DNA of 64,000 bases from GCA-2683825 sp965662355 (GTDB lineage Bacteria; Planctomycetota; UBA1135; GCA-002686595), in assembly GCA_965662355.1 (NCBI GenBank), contig CBFIHP010000008.1, forward strand, positions 124,001 through 188,000. The letters are read 5' to 3'. Shown here in pieces: positions 1 to 8,919 of this stretch; position 1 is the stretch's first letter; each line of letters opens with the position of its first letter. The position numbers and the translations under genes were made by a program. The notes under the pieces are model-generated. The model did not search any database and was not told the DNA's origin. It was given only the letters and a program-made list of their open reading frames with translations.

Positions 1-357
1 GTCTTCGTTCAAGAGCCGGTAGCGGCCGCGATCCCAGATCGTCATCGTCCCCGCGCCGTACTCGCCCTTGGGGATGACGCCCGAAAACTCCGTGTAGCGC
101 AGCGGATGGTCCTCCGTGCGCATCGCCAGATGCTTGTCCTTCGAGTCGTACGAAAAGCCCTTGGGCACCGCCCACGACAAGAGCACGCCTTCGCGCTCCA
201 GGCGCAGGTCATAGTGCAAGCGCCGCGCCTCGTGGCGGTGCACCACGAACTGTCGCAGCTCGCCGACATCTCCCCTCGGAACCACCGGCCCGGGCTCGGG
301 AGTGCGCTTGAAGTCGCGCTTTTTACCGTAGTCCTCGAGCGGCTTCTTCTTCGGCAC
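1..357 (-). CDS. ligD: LigD-type DNA 3'-phosphoesterase domain protein (partial, 3' end off window)
   Basis: The 119 visible residues match the N-terminal 3'-phosphoesterase module of bacterial LigD, which removes 3'-phosphate or ribonucleotide ends during non-homologous end joining. The block VVHRHEARRLHYDLRLE (38-54) and GVIPKGEYGAG (93-103) are visible. Known catalytic positions of the family, His42, His48, Asp50, Arg52, His84 and Tyr88, all fall on matching residues. I chose the GTG at 357 because GGGGAAGG lies just upstream and the N-terminus PKKKPLEDYGKKRDF is typical. It starts 10 bases after the DinB stop, so the two are probably cotranscribed. The rest lies beyond position 1, so I cannot tell a free-standing phosphoesterase from a full polymerase-ligase. 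Confidence 0.9.
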   Translation of the reverse strand, partial: MPKKKPLEDYGKKRDFKRTPEPGPVVPRGDVGELRQFVVHRHEARRLHYDLRLEREGVLLSWAVPKGFSYDSKDKHLAMRTEDHPLRYTEFSGVIPKGEYGAGTMTIWDRGRYRLLNED

Positions 358-367
358 GGCCTTCCCC

Positions 368-892
368 TCAGCGCTGGAGGATGCCCAGATACTCGGCCCA
401 GGGGCCGACTTCCTCGGCGTAACGCTTGGCCATGACGCGCGCGATCTGCGCGATGTGGGCCTGGTCGTGGACGACCCAGGTCGCGAGCAGCTGGCGCAGG
501 TTGACCGCTCCCAGGGTTGGATGGCTTCCCGAGAGCTTCAGGTCCTCGTCGCTGAGCTCCATCGTGCGCAGGGCGGCGACATTGCGGCTTCGCAACTCCT
601 CGAAACGATCGAGCAGCTCCGCAAGGCTCTGCCCCTCGTATCGATGGCGAAAGCCGGTGCGATCGAAGGGCTCGAAGGCAACCTGCGGGCCGTGTTCGAG
701 GATGACGTGGGTGCGGGTGAGCCAGTCCTCCTCCTCGCCCTGGACCAGGTGGCCGATAACGTCCCGTGACGAGAAGGAGTCGGGCCCCTCACGGGCCTCG
801 ACCCAGGGAAGCGCGAGATCGCGCATCCAGGAGCGGCAGATCGAGGGGGTCCGCTCGAGAAGATCGAGCGCTTCTTCCAGTTGAAAGCTCAC
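368..892 (-). CDS. DinB family protein (putative metal-dependent hydrolase fold)
   Basis: A 174-residue protein of the DinB/YfiT four-helix fold. The metal-binding histidines expected for the family are visible as His48 in DVIGHLVQGEEEDW and as an HxxxH pair, His142 and His146, in VVHDQAHIAQ. DinB proteins include thiol-dependent S-transferases and damage-inducible proteins of unknown substrate; the sequence does not say which this is. The GTG at 892 gives the usual family length; the in-phase reading further upstream has no start near family length and looks non-coding. It is followed after 10 bases by the LigD-type phosphoesterase, so a link to DNA damage is possible but is only inferred from position. 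Confidence 0.85.
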   Translation of the reverse strand: MSFQLEEALDLLERTPSICRSWMRDLALPWVEAREGPDSFSSRDVIGHLVQGEEEDWLTRTHVILEHGPQVAFEPFDRTGFRHRYEGQSLAELLDRFEELRSRNVAALRTMELSDEDLKLSGSHPTLGAVNLRQLLATWVVHDQAHIAQIARVMAKRYAEEVGPWAEYLGILQR

Positions 893-1014
893 GCTGTTTC
901 GCTCTCTTTCATGATCGGTTCGATGTCCGGTGTTAAAAGCTCGGATGTCCGAGGCCTGGGAGTCCCCTCCTCGTAGCATGGCGCAGCCAAGGCCGCGAGA
1001 CCACCATCCAAACG

Positions 1015-1728
1015 ATGCAGATACGTTCCCTTCCCCTCGACTGCAAGACCCTGACCCTGCTCTCCCTGCTCTCCCTGCTCGCCTGCTCGAGCTGCGGCGG
1101 GGAAACTCCCCAGGAAACGCCCGCGTCCGGCCCCCCGGCCGAGGCGATTGACGCGGCGCAGAGCACGGAGGCCTCGAAGGCACCGTCGAAGTCGGAAGGA
1201 GAGACGACCGAGAATCCGGATGCAGCGGACTCCTCCCTGCCCGATCCCGTGGCCAGCTCGGGCGATGTGCTCTACCCCCAGTTCCCCCAGGGAACCAAGC
1301 CGGTCGATGCCATGTACGCCCACGTCGACATGCTAAAGGCGCGCCCCGACATCAAGGAAAACCGCATCAAGGTCCAGCATGTCCTGATCGGCGTCGGGAG
1401 TCGGTTCGGCGGAGCGCTACCCGCGCAAGCCGAGAAGCGTGCGGCCGAGGTCCTGCAGGAGCTCGCAGCTTCCGGAGGTGAGAACTTTGATGAGTTGGTC
1501 AAGAAGCACACGAACGACGCCTACCCGGGCATCTACACGATGCTCTCCGAAGGCAGCCCCGATCGGGCCAGTCAAGTCTATCTGCGTAGCGACATGGTTG
1601 CCGCTTTCGGTGACGTGGGTTGGAAGTTGAAGGTCGGTGAAGTCGGTGTTTCGCCCTACGATCCCCCACCGCCCTCGGGCAAGAACACCTCGCCCTTCGG
1701 CTTGCACATCATCAAGCGACTGGAGTAG
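1015..1728 (+). CDS. Parvulin-type peptidyl-prolyl isomerase lipoprotein
   Basis: A 237-residue exported lipoprotein. The N-terminus has a hydrophobic stretch ending in the lipobox LLAC with Cys24 as the lipidated residue, followed by a Pro/Ala/Ser-rich linker to about residue 85. The C-terminal part (about 115-237) is a PpiC/parvulin rotamase domain, seen from KVQHVLIGVGSR at the first strand, the helix with FDELVKKHT, and the closing FGLHIIKRLE. Such proteins speed cis-trans proline isomerisation during folding of exported proteins. The insert between the helix and the last strand contains a Pro-rich loop (SPYDPPPPSGKN). It stands alone between the divergent DinB gene and a convergent peptidase gene. 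Confidence 0.85.
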   Translation: MQIRSLPLDCKTLTLLSLLSLLACSSCGGETPQETPASGPPAEAIDAAQSTEASKAPSKSEGETTENPDAADSSLPDPVASSGDVLYPQFPQGTKPVDAMYAHVDMLKARPDIKENRIKVQHVLIGVGSRFGGALPAQAEKRAAEVLQELAASGGENFDELVKKHTNDAYPGIYTMLSEGSPDRASQVYLRSDMVAAFGDVGWKLKVGEVGVSPYDPPPPSGKNTSPFGLHIIKRLE

Positions 1729-1737
1729 TTGTCGCTG

Positions 1738-3168
1738 CTAGGGAGCGCCCGCACGCTCATCTCGCCCGGTCATCGCCTCCAACTCCTCCGCGGTACGCGG
1801 CAGACCCGCGGTCAGATTGCGGCAACCGCTCTCGGTCACGACGACGATGTCCTCGACGAAGACCGCGATCTCCCGTACGTGATCGTAGTACCAGGGCTCG
1901 ATGGTGAAGACCATGCCGGGCACCAGGGGCTCGTCCGCAAGCGAAGGGTCTCCCACATCGAGTCCGATGTGATGGCCGAAGTAGAGGCCGGTCTGCATGT
2001 ACGGTCGCTCGAGCTCGGGAATCGCCCTCTCGGCGATCTCTTGAATCTCGAGCAGAGTGGTACCGGGACGCACCGCCGCCATGATCGTGTCCGCAACACC
2101 TGTCATCATCTCGAGCGTGGCGCGTTGCTCGGCGCTGAAGCGGCCACTGACGGGGAAGGTGCGGCCCACATCGGAGACGTAGCCATCCAGCTCGCAACCG
2201 ACGTCGTAGATCACCAGCTCCCCGGCCCGCATGGTGCGATTGCGCCGGTCGTAATGCGCTGCCAGGATGCGCCAGGGCCAGAGCGAGTTGGGACCGGACT
2301 TGATGATCGAAGCGAAGGCCAGCCGCTGGGAACCGCGGCGCTTGAACTCCGCCTCCATCTCGGCCTCGAGGGTACGCTCGTCGACTCCCGGCCGGATGAA
2401 ACGAGCCGACGTACGAATGCCCGCAGCCGTGATGGCTGCCGCCTGGGCCAGACGCTCGAGCTCGCCCTTGTCCTTGCGCATGCGCAACTTCGCCACGTGA
2501 AGAAACCCGTTCCGCACGTTGACGCCGGGATGACGCGCGCGCAAAAGCGCGCACAGCTCCGCCGTCTGGCTCGACTCCCGCACATAGTCACGCACGGGAT
2601 AATCCGCGGGAACCACCCCCCCCAGGGCTCCCCCAAGATCGAGATAGAACACCGCACCGGCTCCCACCCAGGCATGCAAGGCATGCACGAGCTCTCCATA
2701 CGGACGCAGCAGAAGACCGGAACGGCTCGCCAGCTCGGGATCCGCACCCAGCTTGCGCCCGGGAAAGTCATTGCTCCGCGAGGCGCTCTCGAAACGCGCA
2801 TCCCGCTCAGGCACGAACAACTGGCTGACACCACTCGCATCCACAGCCAGCATCGACTGCGGCAACTCTAGCCCCGTGAAGTACATGAAGTCCGAGTTCT
2901 GCCGAAACGTACCCCCATGACTCCGCCCCGGATGCGAGGGAATCAAGAACACGCCCGCCCCGCCCTTCATCCCCTCCGCCAACCTCTCCCGACGCGACGC
3001 GTGCACCTCCGCCGCAAAGTCCATCCGGCCCCAATCGAAAAAGCGCTCCTCTGCCGTGGGATGATGCCGCCTCGGCGCAACCACCCCCACCGGCAACGGA
3101 ATTCCGCCATCCACAGCACGACAGCCAAGCGAGAGAGCCAGGCCGACAAGGATCGTGTAGAGCCGCAT
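1738..3168 (-). CDS. Xaa-Pro aminopeptidase (M24B), lipoprotein-like
   Basis: A 476-residue creatinase/aminopeptidase-P family protein that should release N-terminal residues preceding proline. An N-terminal AMP_N-like domain (about 45-200) contains QNSDFMYFTGLE. The C-terminal pita-bread domain shows all five metal ligands: YDVGCELDGYVSDVGRTFP gives the two Asp, GHHIGLDVGD the His, FTIEPWYYD the first Glu and VEDIVVVTESG the second. The N-terminus LVGLALSLGC resembles a lipoprotein signal with Cys16, suggesting a periplasmic or membrane-anchored enzyme, whereas most PepP enzymes are cytosolic. A TATGGT box lies six bases before the ATG and no Shine-Dalgarno is visible. It converges on the parvulin gene. 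Confidence 0.93.
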   Translation of the reverse strand: MRLYTILVGLALSLGCRAVDGGIPLPVGVVAPRRHHPTAEERFFDWGRMDFAAEVHASRRERLAEGMKGGAGVFLIPSHPGRSHGGTFRQNSDFMYFTGLELPQSMLAVDASGVSQLFVPERDARFESASRSNDFPGRKLGADPELASRSGLLLRPYGELVHALHAWVGAGAVFYLDLGGALGGVVPADYPVRDYVRESSQTAELCALLRARHPGVNVRNGFLHVAKLRMRKDKGELERLAQAAAITAAGIRTSARFIRPGVDERTLEAEMEAEFKRRGSQRLAFASIIKSGPNSLWPWRILAAHYDRRNRTMRAGELVIYDVGCELDGYVSDVGRTFPVSGRFSAEQRATLEMMTGVADTIMAAVRPGTTLLEIQEIAERAIPELERPYMQTGLYFGHHIGLDVGDPSLADEPLVPGMVFTIEPWYYDHVREIAVFVEDIVVVTESGCRNLTAGLPRTAEELEAMTGRDERAGAP

Positions 3169-3174
3169 GCCTAC

Positions 3175-3180
3175 ACCATA
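3175..3180 (-). promoter_or_regulatory. Putative -10 box (TATGGT) of the M24 peptidase gene
   Basis: TATGGT on the minus strand with six bases to the ATG at 3168 and no ribosome binding site. The spacing would place transcription start at the start codon, giving a leaderless mRNA. I see no convincing -35 box. Confidence 0.35.
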
Positions 3181-3236
3181 GCCTTTCCCCCCAAGAAACC
3201 CGTCGCTCGGTGTCTGACTCGTCAGGAAGGTGCGGA

Positions 3237-4886
3237 CTAGCTCTTGGCCTTGGCCTTCTCTTTCAGCTCCTGCTTTTTCGTCAGCTGCTTCAGTTGGCGT
3301 CGAACGTCATACAGCGATGTCGTCGAGAGCGGGAACTCGGACCTGACCTGGTGGTAGGCCTCGATGGCCTCAAGGTAGTGGCGCTTCTCGATCCAGCGCT
3401 CGCGACCGATCTCGTGGGTCGCCTCGACATAGGCGTGGCGCGCGGATCCCTCGTACCAGAGCCACACGACCGCGAAGGCCAGGCCCAGGAACGTCGCTAC
3501 TCGGGCACGGAGCTTGCGTTTGTGCTCGATGCGTTCAGCCAGCTCGCCGCTCTTGATCGATGACACGGTTTCCTTCGCCGTGTCGTTGTCCGGGTCGATT
3601 GTCAGGATCTCCTCGTACACCCGGCGCGCGATGGCGTACTCCTCTTTCTCGAGGTGCACGCTGCCGAACTTCTCGAGACCGGCAACCGCGGCGGCCTGGT
3701 CGCCTCCGTCGGCACGGTTCTTGGCTAGGTCGCGGACGAGCTCCCAGGAACCGGGGTCCAGCTCCGTGAGTTTCTCGAGTACCGCCACGCCTTTTTTGAA
3801 GAGGCCGGGGCCGCGATATAGCTCGACGAGTTTCTTGCCATCGGCGATGGCGTCGGGCTTTCTACTGTCCTGCAGCGCCAGCTCGTAGCTGCGCTCCCAG
3901 ACGAAAGCGTCGTTCGGATCGAGCCCCTTGAGGCGGTCGATGCCTTTCAGCGCCAGATCCTTCTCACCGGATTGCAGGTGTTGATGGACGAGGACCTTCA
4001 AGGCTTCCGCTGCCTGTTCGAGCTCGCCGATGTCTTGGGCGATCAGCGCCTTGGTCATCAACAGGTTCGGGTTGAGCGGGTGTGAAATGAGGCCGCGTTG
4101 CAGAATGGCCCAGGCGCGCTTCTGATCCTTGCGGGCGATGTCCTGGACCAGGCGATTCATGTCACCGGGAGCCACCACGCGGATCACGTGGGCGTCGGCC
4201 AGATCGGCGAGCAACTGATACACTTCGAAACGCTGGTGCAGAAAGGCCGCCGTGATCTCGGCCACGCTACGCGTACCGTCGAGCAGTTTCACGACATCAT
4301 CCTGGAGCTTCTTCGCCTCGGGCGTATCGGGATCCCGGGGCGGATGCTGTATGACGTAGTGAATCGCGTCGCTCGGAACCCGATCGCGGATCAGCTTCCA
4401 GTGATCTTCACGGCGGGCGGATTCGAGCAGCAGCGGCCCTGCCGGCAGGGAGAGCTCGAGGGCGCGTTCCTCGGGGTCGAAGACCCGTGGGGGAATGCCC
4501 CCCTCCGTGAATTCGAAGGCACCGCCTCCGGAGGCAACAAGCTCACAGGCCTCGTCCATCAGTCGGGAAGTGGCGAACTCCATCAGCCTCTCGCCGCTGA
4601 GCACCCCCATGGTGACGAGCGTCTCGCCGGCGCGTTTCTTGCCCCGCTTGGCGCGCTTCTTCGCGGCCTCGATGTCGGTCGCACTCACTGCACCGGCAGC
4701 CTGCAGCATGTCCAGCAACGCCGCCCGGCCCGGGCTCGTGAAGAGCGCGAGTCGACCATTGTCGAAGTACAGCTTGGCCTGGCCGGACTTGCCCTGGATG
4801 GTGAGCAGTCCGTTCTTCTGCGCCACTTCGAAGTTCTGGAGTAGACCTGCGAAGTCAAGCGTCGAGAGATCGCCCTGGAGACTCAT
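3237..4886 (-). CDS. DUF4388 and TPR membrane-anchored protein
   Basis: A 549-residue protein. It opens with a DUF4388 (PATAN-like) domain beginning MSLQGDLSTLDFAGLLQ and running to about residue 130, including LLTIQGKSGQAKLYFDNGRL. Charged linkers and tetratricopeptide-like helices follow (about 250-440). A single hydrophobic segment, VATFLGLAFAVVWLWYEG, lies near residue 460, and a last helical repeat (about 475-535) follows before a Lys/Glu-rich tail. DUF4388 domains are found in signalling proteins of Planctomycetota, Myxococcota and Cyanobacteria, where they are thought to mediate protein contacts. I start at the ATG at 4886 because MSLQGDLS is the family's usual N-terminus. A larger relative is encoded at 26880-30047. 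No enzymatic function is assigned. Confidence 0.85.
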   Translation of the reverse strand: MSLQGDLSTLDFAGLLQNFEVAQKNGLLTIQGKSGQAKLYFDNGRLALFTSPGRAALLDMLQAAGAVSATDIEAAKKRAKRGKKRAGETLVTMGVLSGERLMEFATSRLMDEACELVASGGGAFEFTEGGIPPRVFDPEERALELSLPAGPLLLESARREDHWKLIRDRVPSDAIHYVIQHPPRDPDTPEAKKLQDDVVKLLDGTRSVAEITAAFLHQRFEVYQLLADLADAHVIRVVAPGDMNRLVQDIARKDQKRAWAILQRGLISHPLNPNLLMTKALIAQDIGELEQAAEALKVLVHQHLQSGEKDLALKGIDRLKGLDPNDAFVWERSYELALQDSRKPDAIADGKKLVELYRGPGLFKKGVAVLEKLTELDPGSWELVRDLAKNRADGGDQAAAVAGLEKFGSVHLEKEEYAIARRVYEEILTIDPDNDTAKETVSSIKSGELAERIEHKRKLRARVATFLGLAFAVVWLWYEGSARHAYVEATHEIGRERWIEKRHYLEAIEAYHQVRSEFPLSTTSLYDVRRQLKQLTKKQELKEKAKAKS

Positions 4887-5110
4887 GGAGAATGAACCGG
4901 GGAGGAGCCCGGTGAATGGTGTTCGCCGTCTTTCGGCCCGCAGGTGCCCGCGAGTTGATGCCATCTTTCACGGTGCGACGTTCCAGATGCTGGCGGGAGC
5001 GAACGCCGGTGCAAAGGACGCCCCGGCAGGAAGCTTTTTCCGGTTCCCTCCTGGTTGGCTTCGCAAGACCGCGCACAATGCCCGGCTCGCTCCCGCCCGC
5101 GGGAATCCCC

Positions 5111-6478
5111 ATGCAAGCCTCGAGCTCCCCTGCGGCCGCGACGCCGGTCTCCCTCAAGCGTGTCTTTCGCGTCTGGTGGCCCCTGGCGGCCAGCTGGGTC
5201 TGCATGGGCGCCGAGCTGCCGCTCTTCACCGCCTTCGTTGCGCGCCTTCCCGAGAGCAAGATCCACCTGGCGGCATACGGTTCGGTCGTCTTCCCGATCG
5301 CCCTGCTCATCGAGGGGCCGATCATCATGCTCCTGGCAGCCTCGACGGCTCTCTGCATCGATCGCGAGAGCACCCGCAAGGTCTACCGTTTCATGATGGC
5401 CGCGGGGGCACTCCTGACGCTCCTGCACGTAACGGTCTGCGCCACACCGCTCTACGACTGGATCGCGCGCGACGTGCTCGGGGTCCCCGAGGCCGTGCTT
5501 GGTCCCGGACGGCTCGGGCTGTGGATCATGCTGCCCTGGACCTGGGCCATCGCCCATCGGCGATTCAACCAGGGCCTTTTGATCCGCGCCAATCGCTCGT
5601 GGGAGATCGGCCTCGGAACGGGGGTGCGCATCGGCCTGCTGGTGACGACCCTCTGGAGCCTCGCCAACTTCACGGAGCTTCCGGGGATCGTCGTGGGCAC
5701 CTGTGCGGTCTCCACTGGCGTGGTCTCGGAGATGCTCTTCGTACGCTGGCGCGTCGCCTCGGAACTCAGACGGATGCCCGAGAGGACGGAGAGTTCCGAA
5801 CCCCTCAACCGGCGTTCTTTCCTTAGTTTTTACATCCCCCTGGCACTGACGCCGCTGCTCACCCTGCTGAACCAGCCGATGGGCTCGGCGGCCATGAGCC
5901 GCATGCCAGAAGCCCTGAATTCGCTGGCCGCGTGGCCGCCGTTGCACGGGTTCATTTTCATCCCGCGCAGCCTCGGATTCGCCTTCAACGAGGTCGTCGT
6001 GGCCCTGGTCGGCGAGCCGGGCGGAGCCCGTGCGCTGCGTCGTTTCGGCTGGTGGATCGCCTTCGGGACCCTCGCCGCACTCTTGCTCGCCGCGCTCACG
6101 CCGCTGGCAAGAATGTGGTTTGGGGACCTCATGGGCCTGCAACCCGAGCTCCGAGACCTTGCCAGCCAGGCCCTCCTGTTCGCGTGCCTGCTGCCCTTCT
6201 TCCAAGCGCTCCAGAGCTGGTACCAGGGCGTTCTCGTCGCACGCCGCCGGACCCGGGGCGTCAGCGAGTCGGTGCTCGTCTACCTCCTCTTCTGCGGCGC
6301 GGCCATGGTCGCGGGGGCGGTGTTCGACCCCGGCCCCGGTATCTACTACGCGATCTCCGCCTTCTGCCTCGGCGCCTTCGCCCAGACGATCTGGCTGGCT
6401 CGACGGGTGCGTTCCGCGGCGCCGGACCTGGACATCCAGTGGAAACGAACCGAAGCGGCGCAACCCGACGTATCATAA
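5111..6478 (+). CDS. MATE/MurJ-superfamily-like polytopic membrane protein
   Basis: About 455 residues with roughly twelve hydrophobic segments in two similar halves. The first half begins with VWWPLAASWVCMGAE and the second with FLSFYIPLALTPLLTLL. This two-lobed order is that of MOP-superfamily exporters such as MATE, MurJ and the animal ANKH protein; the repeated WPLA/IPLAL openings and small loops fit an ANKH- or MATE-like relative. The substrate cannot be read from sequence. Start choice is uncertain: the ATG at 5111 has GGGA eight bases upstream, and an in-frame ATG at 5078 would add 11 residues. The gene is divergent from the DUF4388 gene and 33 bases upstream of the S1-domain gene. Confidence 0.7.
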   Translation: MQASSSPAAATPVSLKRVFRVWWPLAASWVCMGAELPLFTAFVARLPESKIHLAAYGSVVFPIALLIEGPIIMLLAASTALCIDRESTRKVYRFMMAAGALLTLLHVTVCATPLYDWIARDVLGVPEAVLGPGRLGLWIMLPWTWAIAHRRFNQGLLIRANRSWEIGLGTGVRIGLLVTTLWSLANFTELPGIVVGTCAVSTGVVSEMLFVRWRVASELRRMPERTESSEPLNRRSFLSFYIPLALTPLLTLLNQPMGSAAMSRMPEALNSLAAWPPLHGFIFIPRSLGFAFNEVVVALVGEPGGARALRRFGWWIAFGTLAALLLAALTPLARMWFGDLMGLQPELRDLASQALLFACLLPFFQALQSWYQGVLVARRRTRGVSESVLVYLLFCGAAMVAGAVFDPGPGIYYAISAFCLGAFAQTIWLARRVRSAAPDLDIQWKRTEAAQPDVS

Positions 6479-6511
6479 CCGTCACACGATTCCCCTCCCT
6501 TCACCTGCGTA

Positions 6512-7681
6512 ATGAACTCCAAGAGCGAGAACCGCATGCGCGCTCTGCGCGACGAGCTGGAAGCCGACCTCGACCCCGAGCTGATTCCGGCCGACGACAG
6601 CAACCTGTACTCCGCCACCGTCGCGGGTACGAGCGGCAGCGACGTCATCCTCGAACTAGGCCCCCGCGTCCAGGGCGCCTGTCCCCTCGATGAATTCGAC
6701 GAGCCCCCCGAGAACGGCAAAGGAGTCCATGTCGCTCTTCGAGGGCGCGAAGAGGGGCTGTGGCTTTTCTCCGCGCGCGAGGCCAAGGCCCTCGCCGCCT
6801 GGGACAACATGGACATCGGCTCTCACATCAAGGGCAGGGTCATCGCCGTGATCAAGGGCGGGCTCGAGCTGCGCATCGGGCCACTCCGCGGTTTCCTTCC
6901 GGCCTCTCAGGTCGCTCTACACCACGTCGAGGATCTGACGACCTACGGAGAGCAGGAACTCGTTTGCAAGGTCATCGAGGTCGACCGTGACAACAAACGC
7001 GTCGTCGTTTCCAGGCGCGCGGTGCTCGAAACGGAACGGACCGAGTTCCGCGAGGCCGCGATGGGACAGTTCATCGAGGGCGGCGTACGACGCGGCAAGG
7101 TCGCGCGCATGGAATCCTACGGCGCCTTCGTCGAGCTCGGCGGAGGGATCGAGGGTCTGCTGCACGTCTCCAACCTCTCGCACCGAAGAGTCGATCACCC
7201 CAGCGAGATCCTGAAGATCGGCCAGGAGGTCGAGGTGCAGATCCTCTCCATCGAGGAAGGCGGCAAGCGCATCGGCCTCGGCCGCAAACAGCTCGAAGTC
7301 GATCCGTGGGAAGACGCGATCGAGCGCTTTCATGAGGACAAAGTCGTCAGCGGAACCGTGCGTCGAATCGCCAACTTCGGCGCCTTCGTCGAGCTGGAGC
7401 CCGGCCTCGAGGGCTTGTTGCACGTCTCGCAAATCGGCGCCGGCCGGATCAACCACGCCAGTGAAGTCGTCAAACCCGGCGATGAAGTCTCGGTACGCAT
7501 CCTGACCTTCGACCAGCATTCGAAGCGCATCTCACTGTCGCGCATGGATCCGCGCGGAGCTCTTCTGGGCTCCGAGGAAGCGGCCGCGTCCGAGGATGTC
7601 GACGAGGTCCTCGGAAAGCAGCAAACCCTGGGCACGAACCTGGGCGACCTCTTCAAGAAGGCCCTGGACAACAAGGCCTAG
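6512..7681 (+). CDS. S1 RNA-binding domain protein (ribosomal protein S1-like)
   Basis: A 389-residue protein with four S1/OB-fold repeats. The first (about 30-90) is divergent, the second spans about 100-170 (IGSHIKGRVIAVIKGGLELRI), and the third and fourth (about 190-260 and 275-345) are canonical, each with YGAFVEL or FGAFVELE and GLLHVS. The short acidic tail ends in a Lys-rich helix. Multi-repeat S1 proteins bind single-stranded mRNA and help initiation on the 30S subunit. At 389 residues it is shorter than six-domain RpsA and nearer the size of Firmicutes S1 homologues, so it may be the main S1 protein or an accessory one. The gene is convergent with the MscS gene, nine bases apart. Confidence 0.88.
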   Translation: MNSKSENRMRALRDELEADLDPELIPADDSNLYSATVAGTSGSDVILELGPRVQGACPLDEFDEPPENGKGVHVALRGREEGLWLFSAREAKALAAWDNMDIGSHIKGRVIAVIKGGLELRIGPLRGFLPASQVALHHVEDLTTYGEQELVCKVIEVDRDNKRVVVSRRAVLETERTEFREAAMGQFIEGGVRRGKVARMESYGAFVELGGGIEGLLHVSNLSHRRVDHPSEILKIGQEVEVQILSIEEGGKRIGLGRKQLEVDPWEDAIERFHEDKVVSGTVRRIANFGAFVELEPGLEGLLHVSQIGAGRINHASEVVKPGDEVSVRILTFDQHSKRISLSRMDPRGALLGSEEAAASEDVDEVLGKQQTLGTNLGDLFKKALDNKA

Positions 7682-7690
7682 GCGACGGCG

Positions 7691-8812
7691 CTACCCGTCC
7701 CGATCATTCCGATCCGTCTCTACCCGGCCCGATCCGTCGCCATCGATCAGGGCCTTGCGTAATTCGATGACCTTGTCGACGCGCTCGAGCCGTGTATCGA
7801 TGCGCGAGATTTCGTCCGCCAGCGCATCCTTCGCCTCCGGCTCGCTGACCTTGTGCTGGCGTTGCTGAAGCTCATCACGTTCCTCGAGCAGGCCGGCCCG
7901 TTCGCGCTCCATGCGCTCGAGAACGACGGCCAGGTCCGCCTTGTCGAAGGCCACCGCTTCCAGGCCGTCGGGTTCGCCCGTGTCCTCGAGGGTGTCCGGG
8001 GGTGGAACGAAGAGCTGGGCCTTGGCCAGGGCCCGGGTGTTCATGAAGGTCGGCGAGACGATCTCGACGCCGCCTTCGTGCAGGCAGTCCAGCATGGAGC
8101 CCCGCAGTCGGGAGCGGGTTGTGAGCAGCTCGGTGACACTCTCCAGGAGGCCTCCGACGCGATACTCGATCGAGTCGTCGCCCAGCGCGACGATCTGGAC
8201 GAACGGGTCGCTGAGCCCGGCGCGCTCCGAGGCCTTCATGAGCAGGGCGCGGATGCGCTTTCGTGAAACGTCGTAGCCCAGGGAAACCGTCGCGCTGACG
8301 AGGGTGCCCGAGGAGCGCACGACCTTGATCGGTCGCGTGGCGACGTAGAGATTCGGCAAGGTCGTGAGGTCTCGGTCCTCGGTCTGCAGCTCGGTGTGCA
8401 AGAGGCCCCTCTCGCTGACACGACCGAAATACTCGCCGCAGCGCAGGAAGTCGCCCACGTGAAAGTTGTTGAAGCTGCGGAGCATCATCCCCGCCATCAC
8501 GTTGCCGAGGAAATTCGTCGAGGACACGGCCACGGCCGCCGACAAGAGCAGCCCCACGATGGTCAGGAGCTGGCTCTTGTCCTCGGCATCAGGGATGGCC
8601 AGGATGACGACGAAGACCCCCCCCAGCCCGACGCAGCTGAGCACGCCGTACGCGAAGAGGCTCCGCGATCGCCTGTGACGCTCCATCCGATCGAGAAAGA
8701 CCCGCGCGAGGTAGAGCGCGAAGAAGACCCCGGGAATGGTGAGAGCGAGCGGGAGCAGGGAGGTCAGGTCGAAACCCGACCCGCCCTCCGAGCCTGGGAT
8801 GAGGGACAGCAT
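7691..8812 (-). CDS. Small-conductance mechanosensitive channel (MscS family)
   Basis: A 373-residue inner-membrane channel protein. Three transmembrane segments are seen: LLPLALTIPGVFFALYLARVF, a second from GVLSCVGLGGVFVVILAI, and the pore-lining helix TIVGLLLSAAVAVSSTNFLGNVMAGMMLR. The Gly/Ala/Ser pattern of that last helix and the following LRCGEYFGRVSERGLLHTELQTED beta domain are diagnostic of MscS. The C-terminal cytoplasmic vestibule (about 190-290) is followed by an extra coiled-coil tail (about 300-373) rich in Glu, Arg and Leu, which ordinary MscS lacks. The ATG at 8812 is chosen because the reading upstream is Arg/Pro-rich and unlike a membrane N-terminus. No Shine-Dalgarno is visible. 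Confidence 0.88.
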   Translation of the reverse strand: MLSLIPGSEGGSGFDLTSLLPLALTIPGVFFALYLARVFLDRMERHRRSRSLFAYGVLSCVGLGGVFVVILAIPDAEDKSQLLTIVGLLLSAAVAVSSTNFLGNVMAGMMLRSFNNFHVGDFLRCGEYFGRVSERGLLHTELQTEDRDLTTLPNLYVATRPIKVVRSSGTLVSATVSLGYDVSRKRIRALLMKASERAGLSDPFVQIVALGDDSIEYRVGGLLESVTELLTTRSRLRGSMLDCLHEGGVEIVSPTFMNTRALAKAQLFVPPPDTLEDTGEPDGLEAVAFDKADLAVVLERMERERAGLLEERDELQQRQHKVSEPEAKDALADEISRIDTRLERVDKVIELRKALIDGDGSGRVETDRNDRDG

Positions 8813-8919
8813 CGCTGGAGAGGATACTGGACTTCCGTACCGTCGCGCTGGCTCGGGCCCGGGCTTTCGCTCCCCGTAGGTGACGGGACGGGTGGACAAA
8901 TCTCCTCCTGGCCTCGATC

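Noticed and set aside
4887..4964. N-terminal extension of the DUF4388 gene
   Set aside because: MSLQGDLS at 4886 is the usual domain start, and the 26 extra residues are Arg/Thr-rich without family match.
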